Source: Timema cristinae
Lineage: Eukaryota > Arthropoda > Insecta > Phasmatodea > Timematidae
DNA length: 64,000 nucleotides
Direction: 5' to 3'
Assembly (NCBI GenBank): GCA_039000515.1
Contig: JBCFYV010000012.1
Span: forward strand, 85,776,284-85,840,283
In this document: piece by piece, positions 44,557-55,095 of the stretch
Layout: each line of letters starts with the position of its first letter
Numbering within the stretch: position 1 is the first letter of the stretch
Program-made: the position numbers and the translations under genes
The notes under the pieces: generated by a model
The model's database searches: none
Told to the model about the DNA's origin: nothing
The model's input: the letters and a program-made list of their open reading frames with translations, nothing else

Positions 44557-45174
44557 TAGATTAAAATAAAATTCTCTCTAATATTTTATCAGTAAACTAA
44601 TATTAAATGCCATTATATAGTGTTGTTTAATGTAAAACCCCTACCAAATACCTATTTTGAACAAAAACGTTAAAGGTGTTTTCAAAAATCAGTCAATAGT
44701 TAACTACACTTTAGTGAATTTATCCCTTGAACAAGTAGCTACATAGCGTTATTTATCGTGTATTAAGTAAAACAATAATTTTAAACAAAATTGTTATAGC
44801 ATTTTTTAGGTAATTTTTAGCTTTCAAAAATCGGTGATCGGTAAGCTTCCATTAAATTTAGTTAAATTATTAAAATTATAAACTCGCCTCGAGGTATGTT
44901 CATTAAAATATTTGAGCCAAATTCTTTAAAAGTTTTGATTGTATCCCTAAATACAGACAAACAAAATTGTAAAACCCACTTTTTTGAGTTAGGAGGCACA
45001 ACAAATGTGAAGTTGGATCCATCATAAACTTGAGGTCTAAAATTTATCTACATTAGAAAGTAAAACATCCAGCATGATTGATTACACCGATTCTATGAAA
45101 TAAGATGCACGTAATTAATAATATCATCTTCTACGACCATGGATCTAAAAACTACTGTGCGATACATTACCAAC

Positions 45175-45291
45175 CTCAACAAAATAAATGTCTCTAAGCT
45201 TTCCGCGACGTCCTCCAGTCCCGCCAACCTCGAAAATGATGTTGTCGGGGAAGGGGATGCCAATGAGGACATTACTCATGTCCGTAGCGTA
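45175..45291 (-). CDS. Probable internal coding exon, product unknown
   Basis: On the minus strand an excellent acceptor (tcctcttcctcacag|TACGC, exon from 45291) opens a 117-nt, 39-codon frame that ends at TTTGTTGAG|GTTGGT (intron from 45174), phase 0 to 0. A second possible donor four bases further (GGTTG|GTAATG) would change the phase. The peptide starts YATDMSNVLIGIPFPDNIIF and ends RRGKLRDIYFVE, with glycine-rich EVGGTGG between. Composition and codon use look like a conserved folded domain, and the block is GC-richer than its flanks. I cannot place it in a family. Neighbouring exons of the same gene were not found within several kilobases. Confidence 0.6.
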
Positions 45292-45744
45292 CTGTGAGGA
45301 AGAGGATATTTTTTTTAAAAAAAAGCCCACTAACAACCGAACAACAGCTCAAGCCATTAACAATGTAGCAGAACGTTCCGACGGGCGTTATAACCATGGA
45401 CATAGAAAGTATGTAATGTTGCTCCCTTGACGCCGAGCGTCGAGTTATCGTGGTCTGTAGACGCCTCCACCCCCACATCCCCCTGACCAGGCATTAGTGA
45501 CTTGCACACCACATGTCATTCTACTGGGCCAGGAGGAGACATTTCCTCATGAAACAAACCATAGACGTATTATCGTGTTGACTGTCTTGATGAGTTGGAA
45601 GAACAATAATCTTTAGAGCTTTTATTAGATTGGTTAGCGGATAATTTGTTACTACTCTTCCAGTATATGATCCAAACATACACTGTTACCATCCCTGCTT
45701 GTTTACACTTATCATACAATATATGACTAGCTATTTACCAATAA

Positions 45745-46019
45745 ATTCGAACAGTGCCCTTAATGTTACGTCAATAAATAATGGTTTACTCAGAAATGTG
45801 AAAAATTACTTGAATGTTACATCCATGATTAATGGCTCACCTAGAAATGTTAACAATAATATTAATGTTACATCTATGACTAACGGCTTTACTATAAATT
45901 TGAACATCAACTTTTACTTAAATCTATGGTTACCGTCATCCATAAATCTGAAAAAATTACTCAATGTTGCCTATACGATACAAACCATCAATATGAACAG
46001 TGCCTTAATGATACCTCTA
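45745..46019. repeat. Diverged tandem repeat, about 50-60 bp units
   Basis: Variants of aatgttacatctatgactaa then ggctcacctagaaatgt recur four to five times. Similar words (acatctatgactactg) continue to the right of the 49-bp array at 46390-46560, so the 49-bp array probably arose inside this older one. Confidence 0.7.
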
Positions 46020-46345
46020 TATTACCGGCTACTCCAACAATATGTAGAGTGCCTCAATACTATCGTTATACTACCGAAAATACTCCAACAATATGTAAGT
46101 GCCTCAATACTATCGTTATACTACCGATACTCAACAATATGTAAGTGCTCAATACTATCGTATACTACGGATACTCCAACAATATGTGAGTGCCAATACT
46201 ATCGTTATACTACCGGATACTCCAACAATATGTAGAGTGCCTCAATACTATCGTTATACTACCGGATACTCCAACAATATGTAGAGTGCCTCAATACTAT
46301 CGTTATACTACCGATACTCCAACAATATGTAGAGTGCCTCATGCA
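46020..46345. repeat. 49-bp minisatellite, about 7 units
   Basis: The unit is ctccaacaatatgtagagtg then cctcaatactatcgttatac then taccggata; successive ctccaac starts at 46220 and 46269 are 49 bp apart. Several units carry 1-4 bp deletions (46130-46200), giving overlapping short frames in all three phases, none coding. Confidence 0.92.
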
Positions 46346-46667
46346 ATCTCTATAATACCGGCTAACCAGCAACAGTGCCTAAATTATACATATATGACTA
46401 TTGATTTGTCCAACAATATGTAGTACTTCAATTACACATCTATGACTACTGTTAAACCTAACAATTTGTATGTAGTACCTCAATTATACATTATATGTCT
46501 AATGAATGTTTCCTTAGCAATAATCACCTCAATGCTACATCTATAACTGCTGATTTATTATCTCCAAGAGGATGACGGGTGTGCATGGAATTTCAATTAT
46601 GTTAACATATCTTACTACACAGATTGTCTTTGGCTCATTTTTGTGGTCAGTAGCGCAAGCTCATCCT

Positions 46668-46963
46668 CCAATTTCATGGTGTCAAACTGCAAGCGCGCTA
46701 TACCGACCGAGCGGACCGCTGCATGTTGGCGAAGATAGGGCCAACATTTGCGGATAGATGGTGTCATGTGGTCATCATAATGAACCCTCCTGCCGTTAAT
46801 CTCAGTTTTCTATTTCAACTGGCTCCTCATTTGTCCTGACTAGGCTGGGTTAATCCCGTTTCAGACCCACTGCTCCACACTAAAATCTGGATACGTTGGG
46901 ATCGAAACTAGGACCTCTGGATCTATAGCCAGAAACTCTGACCACTAGACCACAGAGGTGGTT
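46668..46963 (-). mobile_element. SINE-B copy with 13-bp target duplication, minus strand
   Basis: On the minus strand the head has A box (tgtggtctagtggtcagag) and B box (agtttcgatcccaacg). The body blocks (gtggagcagtgggtctgaa, acgggattaacccagcctag, gaaaactgagattaacggca) match the copy at 37332. It is flanked by gcaagctcatcct (46655-46667) and gcaagctcattct (46964-46976), differing at one base. Confidence 0.92.
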
Positions 46964-46976
46964 GCAAGCTCATTCT

Positions 46977-48284
46977 TCAGGGTGGAAATATATTTGTATT
47001 ATCTATGACACCTTCCTTCATACTTTATAAGCAAATTGTCTCAAATATAGCTAATAGCGGGACTGTGTTACACGCTCAAAGATATTTCGGACAAAATCAC
47101 AATTTATGATATTGTTTAAAACAAGTTTACACGTTTAGTTAGTGAAAGAAAAGAAGGCCTTAGGTAAAGTCAATGCTCACTTGAATCTTATGTTAATTAT
47201 TAAACACCGAATTCATAGCACTATTGTAAGTAGGTCTATGCCCAGAAATTTTCCAAATATTGAGCAAATTATTAGAAAAGGGCTAGATCTATTTGAACCC
47301 GGGGTGCAATGAAAATATTGAATAAATATTAATGCTCAACTGAAACAGCATTTTGATTATACAACTAAATATTTAATGGGTTGTGTTAGATTAGGTTTTA
47401 CTTATGTTACACAAGTAGTGATTAGTTAGGGTATTATTAATAATGTATCCACTTAAGTTGTAAATTGAGGCACACACATCATTAGAGAACGAACCAGAGC
47501 TTCAATGATACATCTATGACCGATGATACATCTTAGACTATGAACAGTTTACCTTAATGCCACACAATGCAGAACATAACTAGGAGCGCAATTGGCCCAG
47601 AGATCAATACAAACCACCCCCGGTGCATTGTAGGAAGGGCGAGACGGACAGAATAGAGTGAATAGACTTGCCGAATGTTCAGCTTTGTCTTGTGGTAAGA
47701 TTTCCAAGTCTAGATCTCGGAACAAAGCTTGGACAATTGCAATAGTTTGGTTGATTTGTTTTATATTAGTCTATAACTATGGTGGACAAGGGGAGGATGG
47801 GAAGCCCGCTATCCTCTTCACCCTTTAAGAACAACTATAGTGTAGAAATCTGTTGAATGTAGAGGCTATATTTTGAGACCAAGCCTACAATTTGAAATTT
47901 AAAGCTATAAACATTGAAAGTTCACTTATTTTTCTAAAATGAGATAAAAATACAAAAATACTTATCCAGATAAATTATATATAGTCTTCCCTTCCCCATT
48001 CATCTTAAATTAATACATTTCTAAGTGTGTCACTGATACAAATTTAATGCAAACCTGATGCCTTATACCATGTGACCACAAGCGCTGATTATCACAAAGA
48101 ATACACATAAAAAAGTTCACATACTTTCATAGCTCATTAATATTTCAATATTAGTTATCATTATTAGAGAGAAATACTATTTGAATCGTGGCTTAAACCT
48201 GTGCTAATCTTAGATTTTCAATTTCAGATCCAAACTGAATCCTTGATTACTAACTTAAATCAATTAAAAATTGAATATCATTAT
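46977..48284. other. No recognised gene
   Basis: A phrase at 47584-47650 (aggagcgcaattggccca ... gcattgtaggaagggcgag) loosely resembles 40110-40140 and 42040-42060 and may mark a further dispersed repeat. No exon was found. Confidence 0.35.
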
Positions 48285-48815
48285 TTGAACAATTTTCTAA
48301 TCGAATATTTTTTAAAGAAAATGTTTCTAATGAAATCCAAAGAGAATATTTAAGAGTTAAAAATAATTAAAATCGATCTCGAATAGAATAGCTTATAATG
48401 CAATAATTATATTGGAATCTAAAATAAAATTTTCTAGCGAAAATCTTTCATATCGAATTCAAACAGAATATTTAATGAAGAAAATGTTTATAAATTGAAC
48501 ACAATAAAATATTTTAAGTTGCAAAGGTTTCAAATCCGATTTGAGTAGAATATTTTATAGTGAAAATTTATGATTTAGGTTTTTTATAATATTTTAAAGT
48601 GAAAACTTTTTATATTGGTTTGAATCAAATATTTTATCATGTGTATAGTTCAAATATGATTCGAAAATAATATTTATTAGTGAAAATGTTTCAAAAATAA
48701 TAACAATAATAATAATGATGATAATAAAAACACCTGATTTTTATCGAAATGTTTCAAATCGAATCCGAATAGTATGATGTAAACGTTTCATGTCGAATAC
48801 AAATTGATGAAATTG
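48285..48815. repeat. Old minisatellite with atcgaattc/gaatatttta motif
   Basis: Units of about 50-60 bp contain a variant of agaatattttatagtgaaaa and gtttcaaatcgaat, repeated nine or more times with 20-30% divergence. A short (AAT)n run lies within (48695-48730). Confidence 0.65.
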
Positions 48816-49316
48816 TCGATCAGATCGATATTAGTGTCTAAAGTAAAGTTTAAAAATATTACAATTTGAATTATGGATTCAAATTTTGAGTTCAATTCCG
48901 GTGAATCCGAATCCGGGATGGATTTTAACTTGAAATTTCTAATCCGATGAGAATATTTCAAATGTTTATCAGATTAGGATTTGAGATCTTGAAGCTTTTC
49001 ACAAGCTTATTAGTTTTTAAAATTAACTAATACTGCATCTTCCTCTTCTCCACACACCTAATCACGAGGACACCGGTCGAGAACGAACAGATTATTGAGA
49101 TTTGAACACTTTAAAAATGGAATACGCGTCAAGGGATCATAATCCAATGTGACGCAAACCAAATTAGACCGTGATGGTTGCTGGACTAGTATCTTATTCC
49201 AATTATTTTTATTTAATTAAACACATCATACGTCACAAAAAGTTTGTTATGTCATATGTCTTGCTTACGGTTTGGGTTAAACACATATAATTTACTCTGA
49301 CTGGGCTAGGGACTAG
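48816..49316. other. AT-rich spacer, nothing recognised
   Basis: Weak continuation of the preceding repeat motif to about 48990 (tccgaatccgggatgga, atccgatgagaatattt); otherwise featureless. Confidence 0.35.
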
Positions 49317-49490
49317 TGAGGTAGAATTTTAAAGGTAGTATACTCACATTTGCATGAAAGGAGATCAGTAAAACATTTAAGAAAAGCCACTCTCAGTACA
49401 CCATTCAATTATTCGAACCCCGACCTCCCCATGACAGTCATACCAGACTAGATGAGCTTGACATTCAGTCTGCTTACTGACAGTGGCAGG
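49317..49490 (-). mobile_element. SINE-A copy lacking the tail, minus strand
   Basis: On the minus strand a head start (ctgtcagtaagcagactgaa), B-box region (gtcggggttcgaataattg) and body (gtactgagagtggcttttct, tactgatctcctttcatgca) are readable. Confidence 0.7.
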
Positions 49491-49534
49491 TGGAGTTTTA
49501 TTAACACAAGGAAGTGATGTCAGGTTTGGTTTAA

Positions 49535-49715
49535 ATGGATGTTGTTATAGACTTTGGTACTGGACAGTGTGGTTCGAAACCCTGTCTGTATCATGATTCT
49601 GGTTAATCTAAGATTGTAGCTTACTTAACTCTATCCATAAGAATGCTGGTGCGTTTGAGTAAATTACATAACTCTAGTCGTTAAACGTTGGGCTATAGAG
49701 TAAGACGATGATGGT
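49535..49715 (+). mobile_element. Possible degraded SINE
   Basis: B-box-like phrase tgtggttcgaaaccctgtct with a tail-like ending gggctatagagtaagacga; the body is not recognisable. Confidence 0.4.
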
Positions 49716-49827
49716 TGATACTGTCAATATTCATCCTCATCAACCTACTGACTTAGGGTATATAATTTATGTTACCAAACAGGTTATGGACTTAATATAT
49801 AAAGCTATACGATTTAATATTGTTCTT

Positions 49828-50088
49828 ACCCGTCTCGGTGGCGTAGTTGGCTAACGCGCTTGTGTTGAGCTCGACTGCTGAGGACGGAGAGATCGAGGTT
49901 CGAATCTCGGTCGGGTGAACTGGGGGGGGGGGGTTCCTAAATGGTTTTACATTATCCCGCCACGCAAATGCGGGTTCACTTCCTCTAATTCAACCTTCCC
50001 AATTCTTAATCCATTAGCGTATTTAGTACTTAAAGCGTATAACCCGAACTGGTAGTAATACGTGGTGCAAAATATTATTATTATTATT
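49828..50088 (+). mobile_element. SINE-A copy, full length, best-preserved head
   Basis: A box (tggcgtagttggctaacgc), B box (gaggttcgaatctcggtcgg), a poly-G run, body (taaatggttttacattatcc, gggttcacttcctctaattc) and tail (gcgtataacccgaactggta, gtaatacgtggtgc) ending in (ATT)n. Flanking near-identical repeats aatattgttctt (49816-49827) and aatagtgttctt (50089-50100) are its target duplication. Confidence 0.94.
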
Positions 50089-50149
50089 AATAGTGTTCTT
50101 TGTTAAGTGAAATTAATATTTATTATGAGTTGATGCACTGAGCTTTTTT

Positions 50150-50275
50150 ACTGAACGTTTTACAACTCTTTCTCCAAGCAAATGCGTGTACACATCATCT
50201 AAATTATACCTTACTCCCTCATAGCCCATTAGTGTAAATATGCGAATATCTCAGATGGACGGAATGATGAGCAAC
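50150..50275 (+). mobile_element. SINE-A 3' half
   Basis: Body (cgttttacaactctttctcc, gtgtacacatcatctaaat, tagcccattagtgtaaata) and an eroded tail. It lies directly downstream of the copy at 49828. Confidence 0.65.
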
Positions 50276-50679
50276 AGAAAATTAAATATAGATTCCAATG
50301 ATATTCTGTTTTAAAATAGTGATTGAAGGATGTCTTTTAATACAAGAAGACCATTGGCGGATCAATGTCAAGGTCAGTGCTAAGACAAAAGAATTAGGGC
50401 TTAGTCTCCATGTCAAGACATCATTATTCAACATTTGTTTAAATTGATAGCCAAGATCATTTCCATGACATCGAGCTGTATTTGTTCCGATGGTAGGAGT
50501 TATTTCCCCTTAGTTGAAACAGTCAGATAGATACAATTAGAATCGTCACAGAGGCACGCAGAACTAGCTGACGTAAAACCGATAATACTGACGGGTAACC
50601 CTCAAATCAAGAAGTGCCCCTCTTCCTCGTTACAATTGGGACGTTGAGGGTGGATTCAAATTTATCATATAAATACATA

Positions 50680-50920
50680 CATTTTTTTAGGAGGGGAATT
50701 TGTTTGGTTTCACTCTGATTAAGGAAAAACACTTTTTAGAAAGGTGGATTTAGGGTTCTCTGATTAAGAGCAAAAGGATTTTCAGAAAGAAATTCTGTTG
50801 TGCTCTAATTCATTAAAAACTGGTTTTAGTTTAGTCTTATTCTGATTCATAAAAAGGATGTTTAGGAGGCCAGTTTGTTCAGTTTTACTCTCATTCAGAA
50901 AAAGGGGTCTCCAATTGCAA
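50680..50920. repeat. Short diverged tandem repeat, about 4 units
   Basis: Units of about 60 bp built on ggtttcactctgattaagga and aaaaacactttttagaaagg recur with moderate divergence. Confidence 0.6.
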
Positions 50921-50999
50921 TTTTATAGATGCCTACACACTCAGCTACTTAAATTAATTATCATAGCTTAATACTACCCCTCCCAGCACTACGTGTTCG

Positions 51000-51205
51000 A
51001 CTTGCATGCTCAGTGCTGATCCAAAAGCTGATATTCAGTTATTGTAGAGGTTGGGTGTCCTCAGGTGATTTTTTAAACGCCCCTCCCCTTTCTTCGCATA
51101 AATGGGGGAACACTTTATCAAAGCCATACCTATCCTATCCTTATCAAATAAGTGCAACTATGCGGACAGCTTGAAGGGGGTATTAATACGTGGTGCGCAC
51201 ACACA
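51000..51205 (+). mobile_element. SINE-A copy, diverged
   Basis: Head remnants (agtgctgatccaaaagctga, agaggttgggtgtcctcag), body (cgcccctcccctttcttcgc) and tail (tatgcggacagcttgaaggg, attaatacgtggtgcgc). Confidence 0.6.
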
Positions 51206-51754
51206 AAAAAGTCATTAAGAAAACAAGTTGGTAGCACATCATGAATTTGCTGTATTTTCTCATGGATATAAGACAATTAATTTTTTGCAGTATATTTTAT
51301 TCTTATTTAATTTTTTTATCATTTTTACATTGAAAACAAAATATAAGATCCATTGTCAAAACTCTTGAAACGCTAGCAGTGCTCATTACTGCACTAATTA
51401 GTTTCCTCAACAATCTCTTCTTGTTAGGGATTCCCTTGCTACCGAGAAATGCTAAGCTTGGCTTACACACTCGTGGAATAGACAGAACATAAAATATTGG
51501 AGAGTGATTCGAATGAAGCCAATCACAAACTATGTTTAGGTATCAACAGCTTATGTGTTTATTTGACTTGTTTTGTTTTAGTTGAAAGCGTTTCCCACTT
51601 CATTTGTGAAATACGGAGAGTTATAGCAAACCACGATAGACACAAAGCAATTTTAAAAGGACAACTATGCTTTAATTCCAAACTCTTAACACCAATGATC
51701 ACGTGGAACAAGGTGTAGGTTTACTATAGTCTTGTTTTCTGCTGACGGTAAACT

Positions 51755-51870
51755 CATGTGAACTAAGGTGCTCCCTTTTTCAAAACGTTTCCTACTTTCT
51801 CTACAAGAAAACTCTGGCATGCATCCTCTAAATTCTACCCATTTAATCCCTACCCCCATTGTGTATATAT
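51755..51870 (+). mobile_element. SINE-A body fragment
   Basis: aaaacgtttcctactttctc, catgcatcctctaaattcta and atccctacccccattgtgta follow the body order; no head or tail. Confidence 0.55.
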
Positions 51871-51914
51871 CTGTAAAAAATGATTGTAAAATGGCCATTA
51901 AGTTTCACTACTCT

Positions 51915-52105
51915 GCACCAGAGGTAGCAGGGTTGTAGGCGTAAGGTTCGCATTGGAGTGAAATATTTGTGACGGTGGAGGTCAATGTTTGAATCTCAGC
52001 CGGACGCACCGAGGGCGTTTTCCAGAAGTTTTTTTTATCAATGTTGTTTTCCCATTCATTCTTCCCTATATTGAGGGTGCATTTCTTCTAAGTATTACTG
52101 AGTAT
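51915..52105 (+). mobile_element. SINE-A head and body
   Basis: B-box region (aatgtttgaatctcagccgg), then cgagggcgttttccag and a diverged body (gttttcccattcattcttcc). The tail is missing. Confidence 0.6.
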
Positions 52106-52664
52106 TGACAATTCAAAATGAATCTCAGAGATTCATGGTTGGGATTTACCTGATGTCCGCGTGGGTTAGAAAACAGGTAGATCATTTCTTCTACTTTTTC
52201 TCCTCTTTTTTTTCTTTTTTGTGTTTTATTGTGTTGAATATTCCTTCTCGATTATGTAGTTTATCTTCAGATTGATGTTTAATTAGCTTAGAAATGGTTT
52301 TGTAACATTCAAATTGTGTAGTGGCCTATTTTAATATTCTCACATATCTGTTTTTGCACAATTTTTAAATAATCCAATGACTACCACTAATAATTTCATA
52401 ATATGTTTTATGATTTGCACCTCCTCCCCCCTCACCTCATCTCTATAAACCCTTGTAGTTTTTATCATGGGATCAGGGGACATTGCTTTTACGCCTAGTT
52501 TACTTTTTTCGGGGTTTTCATCGGTCTAATATTTCGTTGCACACTTTTATCCTGATTGTGTATCTTAACTATGATTTTCATTTGATTATTTTTATTCTTT
52601 CTAGTAATTTTATTTCAATTCAATAGCTTAATTTTTGAATAAATTAATAAATAATGAATAGGGA
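52106..52664. other. T-rich spacer, nothing recognised
   Basis: Strongly pyrimidine-rich (52190-52260) without a repeat unit or coding signal. Confidence 0.35.
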
Positions 52665-52925
52665 AGAGTGGCGAGACGGGTAGGAGGCCGAGGGTCAGTA
52701 CATTACCCTCCTAATCCTTACTCCTCAGAATAGGCATTATATCTTTTATTGGTATGGGGAGGTCGGGGTTATGATCTCGATCAATTATAATGAGTTTTTC
52801 CCCTAAATGGTTTCACCACTTTCCCTCCACACAAATATAAGTATATTACTCGACCTGAAATTATCTTCCTCCTCTCCCTACCTCATTAGTTCGGATACCC
52901 TGGACGGGTAGTAAGACGTCTACTA
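52665..52925 (+). mobile_element. SINE-A copy, tail-to-tail with the next
   Basis: Head (cagtacattaccctcctaat) with eroded B box (ggggttatgatctcgatcaa), body (cctaaatggtttcaccactt) and tail (taccctggacgggtagtaag, acgtc). Confidence 0.75.
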
Positions 52926-52935
52926 CGTGTATTTT

Positions 52936-53165
52936 TCCTCTTCATCGCATCTCACTACTCCTTTAGACTTTACACATTAATTAAATTAATGCATTAGGGA
53001 TGAGAAAGGTAGAATTTAGAGTAAATGTACCCGCATATATGGGGGAGGAAGTAGTTAACCGTTAAAAAAAAAAGCTTAAATACAGGCGGCAGGGATTCTA
53101 ATACCTATTTTTCCATCACCAGAAACAAGTCTAGGTGAACCCGACATTTAGTCCCCGTGCCCACA
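52936..53165 (-). mobile_element. SINE-A copy, minus strand
   Basis: The inverted tail (catcgcatctcactactcct), body (gtagaatttagagtaaatgt, acccgcatatatgggggagg) and head (agggattctaatacctat) are present. It faces the previous copy tail to tail with about 10 bp between. Confidence 0.75.
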
Positions 53166-53626
53166 GATGTGAGTAGAAAAAATCAACCAAGAATATTTTA
53201 AAAATGTTCGAAACGAGCAAACACAATATTTTATTTGATCCATTTCCTTGTTCGGATCTTGAGGTACTATTTACAACCCATGAGATCACCCGCGGTATTT
53301 CCTCTCTGCCTATCTCGACTCCTATGTGTTGGGATGAGTACTATACATACATACCTATGTGTTGAGAAGAAGGACGGAGCAAGGAAAACAGACCCACAGA
53401 ATGGAAGGAGGGATGAGAGGGTAGGACGCAATTAATCTGGAGGATCCAAGGAAACTCTGCCCCGTGCTTCGAATTAACGAGACTGGATTTTGTGTTTTCC
53501 GCTCCAACCTTCACCGCTACCCTTCTCAACCCCCTCTGCAACATGCCATGGCATTCATTACACCGTCTACCTAGAACATTTTGTCCTCTTCACGGTCACT
53601 ATCCTTCCTCGGGATAGCGTCAGGTG
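53166..53626. other. No recognised gene
   Basis: Two overlapping opposite frames (53235-53435, 53341-53544) show no family resemblance and no splice support. Confidence 0.35.
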
Positions 53627-54190
53627 TTTAGTGTTGCTGTCTTAGGTTACATTAAATTGGAAGTCTATATACATGTCTATGTGTTCAGTATGTTGCCCAT
53701 TTTTACAATTCTTAGTGTCAGTGTTGCTGTCTTAGGTTAAATTATATTGGAAGTCTATATACCTGTCTATGTGTTCCTTCTGTTGCCCATTTATTACAAT
53801 TCTTAGTGTCACTGTTGCTGTGTTAGGTTAAATTATATTGGAAGTCTATATCCCTGTCTATGTGTTTCTTCTGTTTGCCAATTATTAGTGGTAGTGTTGC
53901 TGTCTTAAGTTAAGATTATATTGAAAGTCTATATCCTTGTTTAATGTGTGTTTGTTATGTTAGCCCATATATTATAAGCCCTGGTGCCAGTGATGCTGTA
54001 TTAGCTTAAGTTGAATTATTTATCTATATCCATGTAGATGTGTTTTTTATGTATCCAAGATATTACAGCCCCTGGTGCCAGTGTTGCTATATTAGGTTAA
54101 ATTAGATTGTAGTCTGTATCCCTATGAATGTTTATGTTATGTTGCCAATATATTACAATTACTGGTGCCAATGTTGCTGTATTGGGTTAA
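53627..54190. repeat. 90-bp minisatellite, about 6 units
   Basis: The landmark gtgttgctgt occurs at 53631, 53721, about 53812, 53893, 53990, 54081 and 54171, mostly 90-91 bp apart. The unit includes cttaggttaaattatattgg, aagtctatatacctgtctat and ttgcccatttattacaattc. Rightward units are increasingly diverged. Confidence 0.93.
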
Positions 54191-54203
54191 GGTGGGATGG
54201 AAG

Positions 54204-54566
54204 GGGACGTGGGAAGAGGCCGGTATTTTTGCAGTTTTTTTTTTATAGAGAACCATTTATTTGTCCAAAATAAATAAAATATTGCTCCAGTACAAACATA
54301 TAATTTAATTTTATTGACATGGTGACTTCACAATTTATTGATTATCTGTCAAGGGTGTTCTGGAATTTAATGACAGCTTTTTATCTTCATTTAAAAACTT
54401 TGTTCGAGAATGCCACCATGCTCATGAAAGATATTCAGGAACTGTTGATATCAACATGTGAAGAAAATTAAATTATATGTTTGTACTGGAGCAATATTTT
54501 ATTTATTTTGGCCAGAGAAATGTTTTGCCATAAAAACTGCAAAAACACTGGCCTATACTCACGTCC
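54204..54566. mobile_element. Fold-back (MITE-like) element, about 360 bp
   Basis: The left arm (ggacgtgggaagaggccggt, atttttgcagttttt, aaaataaataaaatattgct, ccagtacaaacatataattt) is matched in inverse by the right arm (agcaatattttatttatttt, aactgcaaaaacactggcct, cacgtcc). Homology continues with more mismatches towards the centre, so nearly the whole element is one imperfect palindrome with arms of up to about 170 bp. No coding sequence and no evident target duplication. It lies about 400 bp upstream of lipocalin exon 1. Confidence 0.88.
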
Positions 54567-54679
54567 GTAAATTGATCACCGATTCAGGCTGGAGACAGTG
54601 TTGTCGTTTTTAATATTGTTTAATATTGTCTAAATTCTGTACTTTTTTAAAGTCATGAGTGTCCAGTGTTTCTAGAGTA

Positions 54680-54966
54680 ATGTAAGACTCTACAAAAGGG
54701 AGCTATAACTGAGTAGCTAGGAAGGCTGACTACTGCTAGAAGACCTTGTTACGTTACAGGTGGGGAACAATCGTCAGCTCCCTGAGTAATAGTCTCTGAT
54801 TGACACGTTTTATCGGTCTGACGTAACAAGAGCAAGGGGCGCAGTGAGATGAACCAGAGTTGGGGCAGGTCAGAGTTCACTGATAGCAGACTAGCAGTGA
54901 CAGTTGTGTAATGGTCAGTGAGCTGAGAGGATTAGTGGCGGACCTGGGGAGACATTACAAGTGACA
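54680..54966 (+). promoter_or_regulatory. Upstream/5'UTR region of the lipocalin gene
   Basis: This unique stretch between the fold-back element and the ATG should hold the promoter and leader. No TATA box at a convincing position is visible. Arthropod-type initiator words (TCAGT: tcagtg at 54915-54920) occur. A complete short upstream frame at 54911-54964 (ATG GTC AGT to TGA, 17 residues) ends two bases before the lipocalin ATG. Whether it is in the mRNA depends on the unknown start site. Confidence 0.35.
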
Positions 54967-55095
54967 ATGTCGGTTCGTGTCTTCATAGTGTGTCTGTGTG
55001 CTGTTTTAATGTGTCGAGCTGTCGTGGCATCGTCTTCTCAGTCGTTCAAAAACTGCCCCACCAAGCCCGTGCAGGCTAACTTCAACTTCACTAGG
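54967..55095 (+). CDS. Lipocalin (apolipoprotein D/crustacyanin type), exon 1
   Basis: Codes for the first 43 residues of a secreted lipocalin, a small beta-barrel carrier of hydrophobic ligands. Residues 1-21 (MSVRVFIVCLCAVLMCRAVVA) are a typical signal peptide. The mature start carries C30-P31 and leads to NFNFT, the segment before the first barrel strand; NFT is a possible N-glycosylation site. The ATG at 54967 was chosen because it starts the signal peptide; a GTG six bases earlier is irrelevant in a eukaryote. The exon ends ACTAGG|GTGGGT in phase 0, immediately before the G-x-W motif encoded by exon 2. Several further GT sites follow in a 14-bp tandem duplication (see findings). Confidence 0.85.

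Noticed and set aside
45699..46423. Several 60-178 codon frames in three phases
   Set aside because: They are products of the 49-bp and related tandem repeats.
49828..49925. Possible tRNA-Leu/Ser gene
   Set aside because: The boxes are good, but the sequence continues into the SINE-A body and tail with a target duplication.
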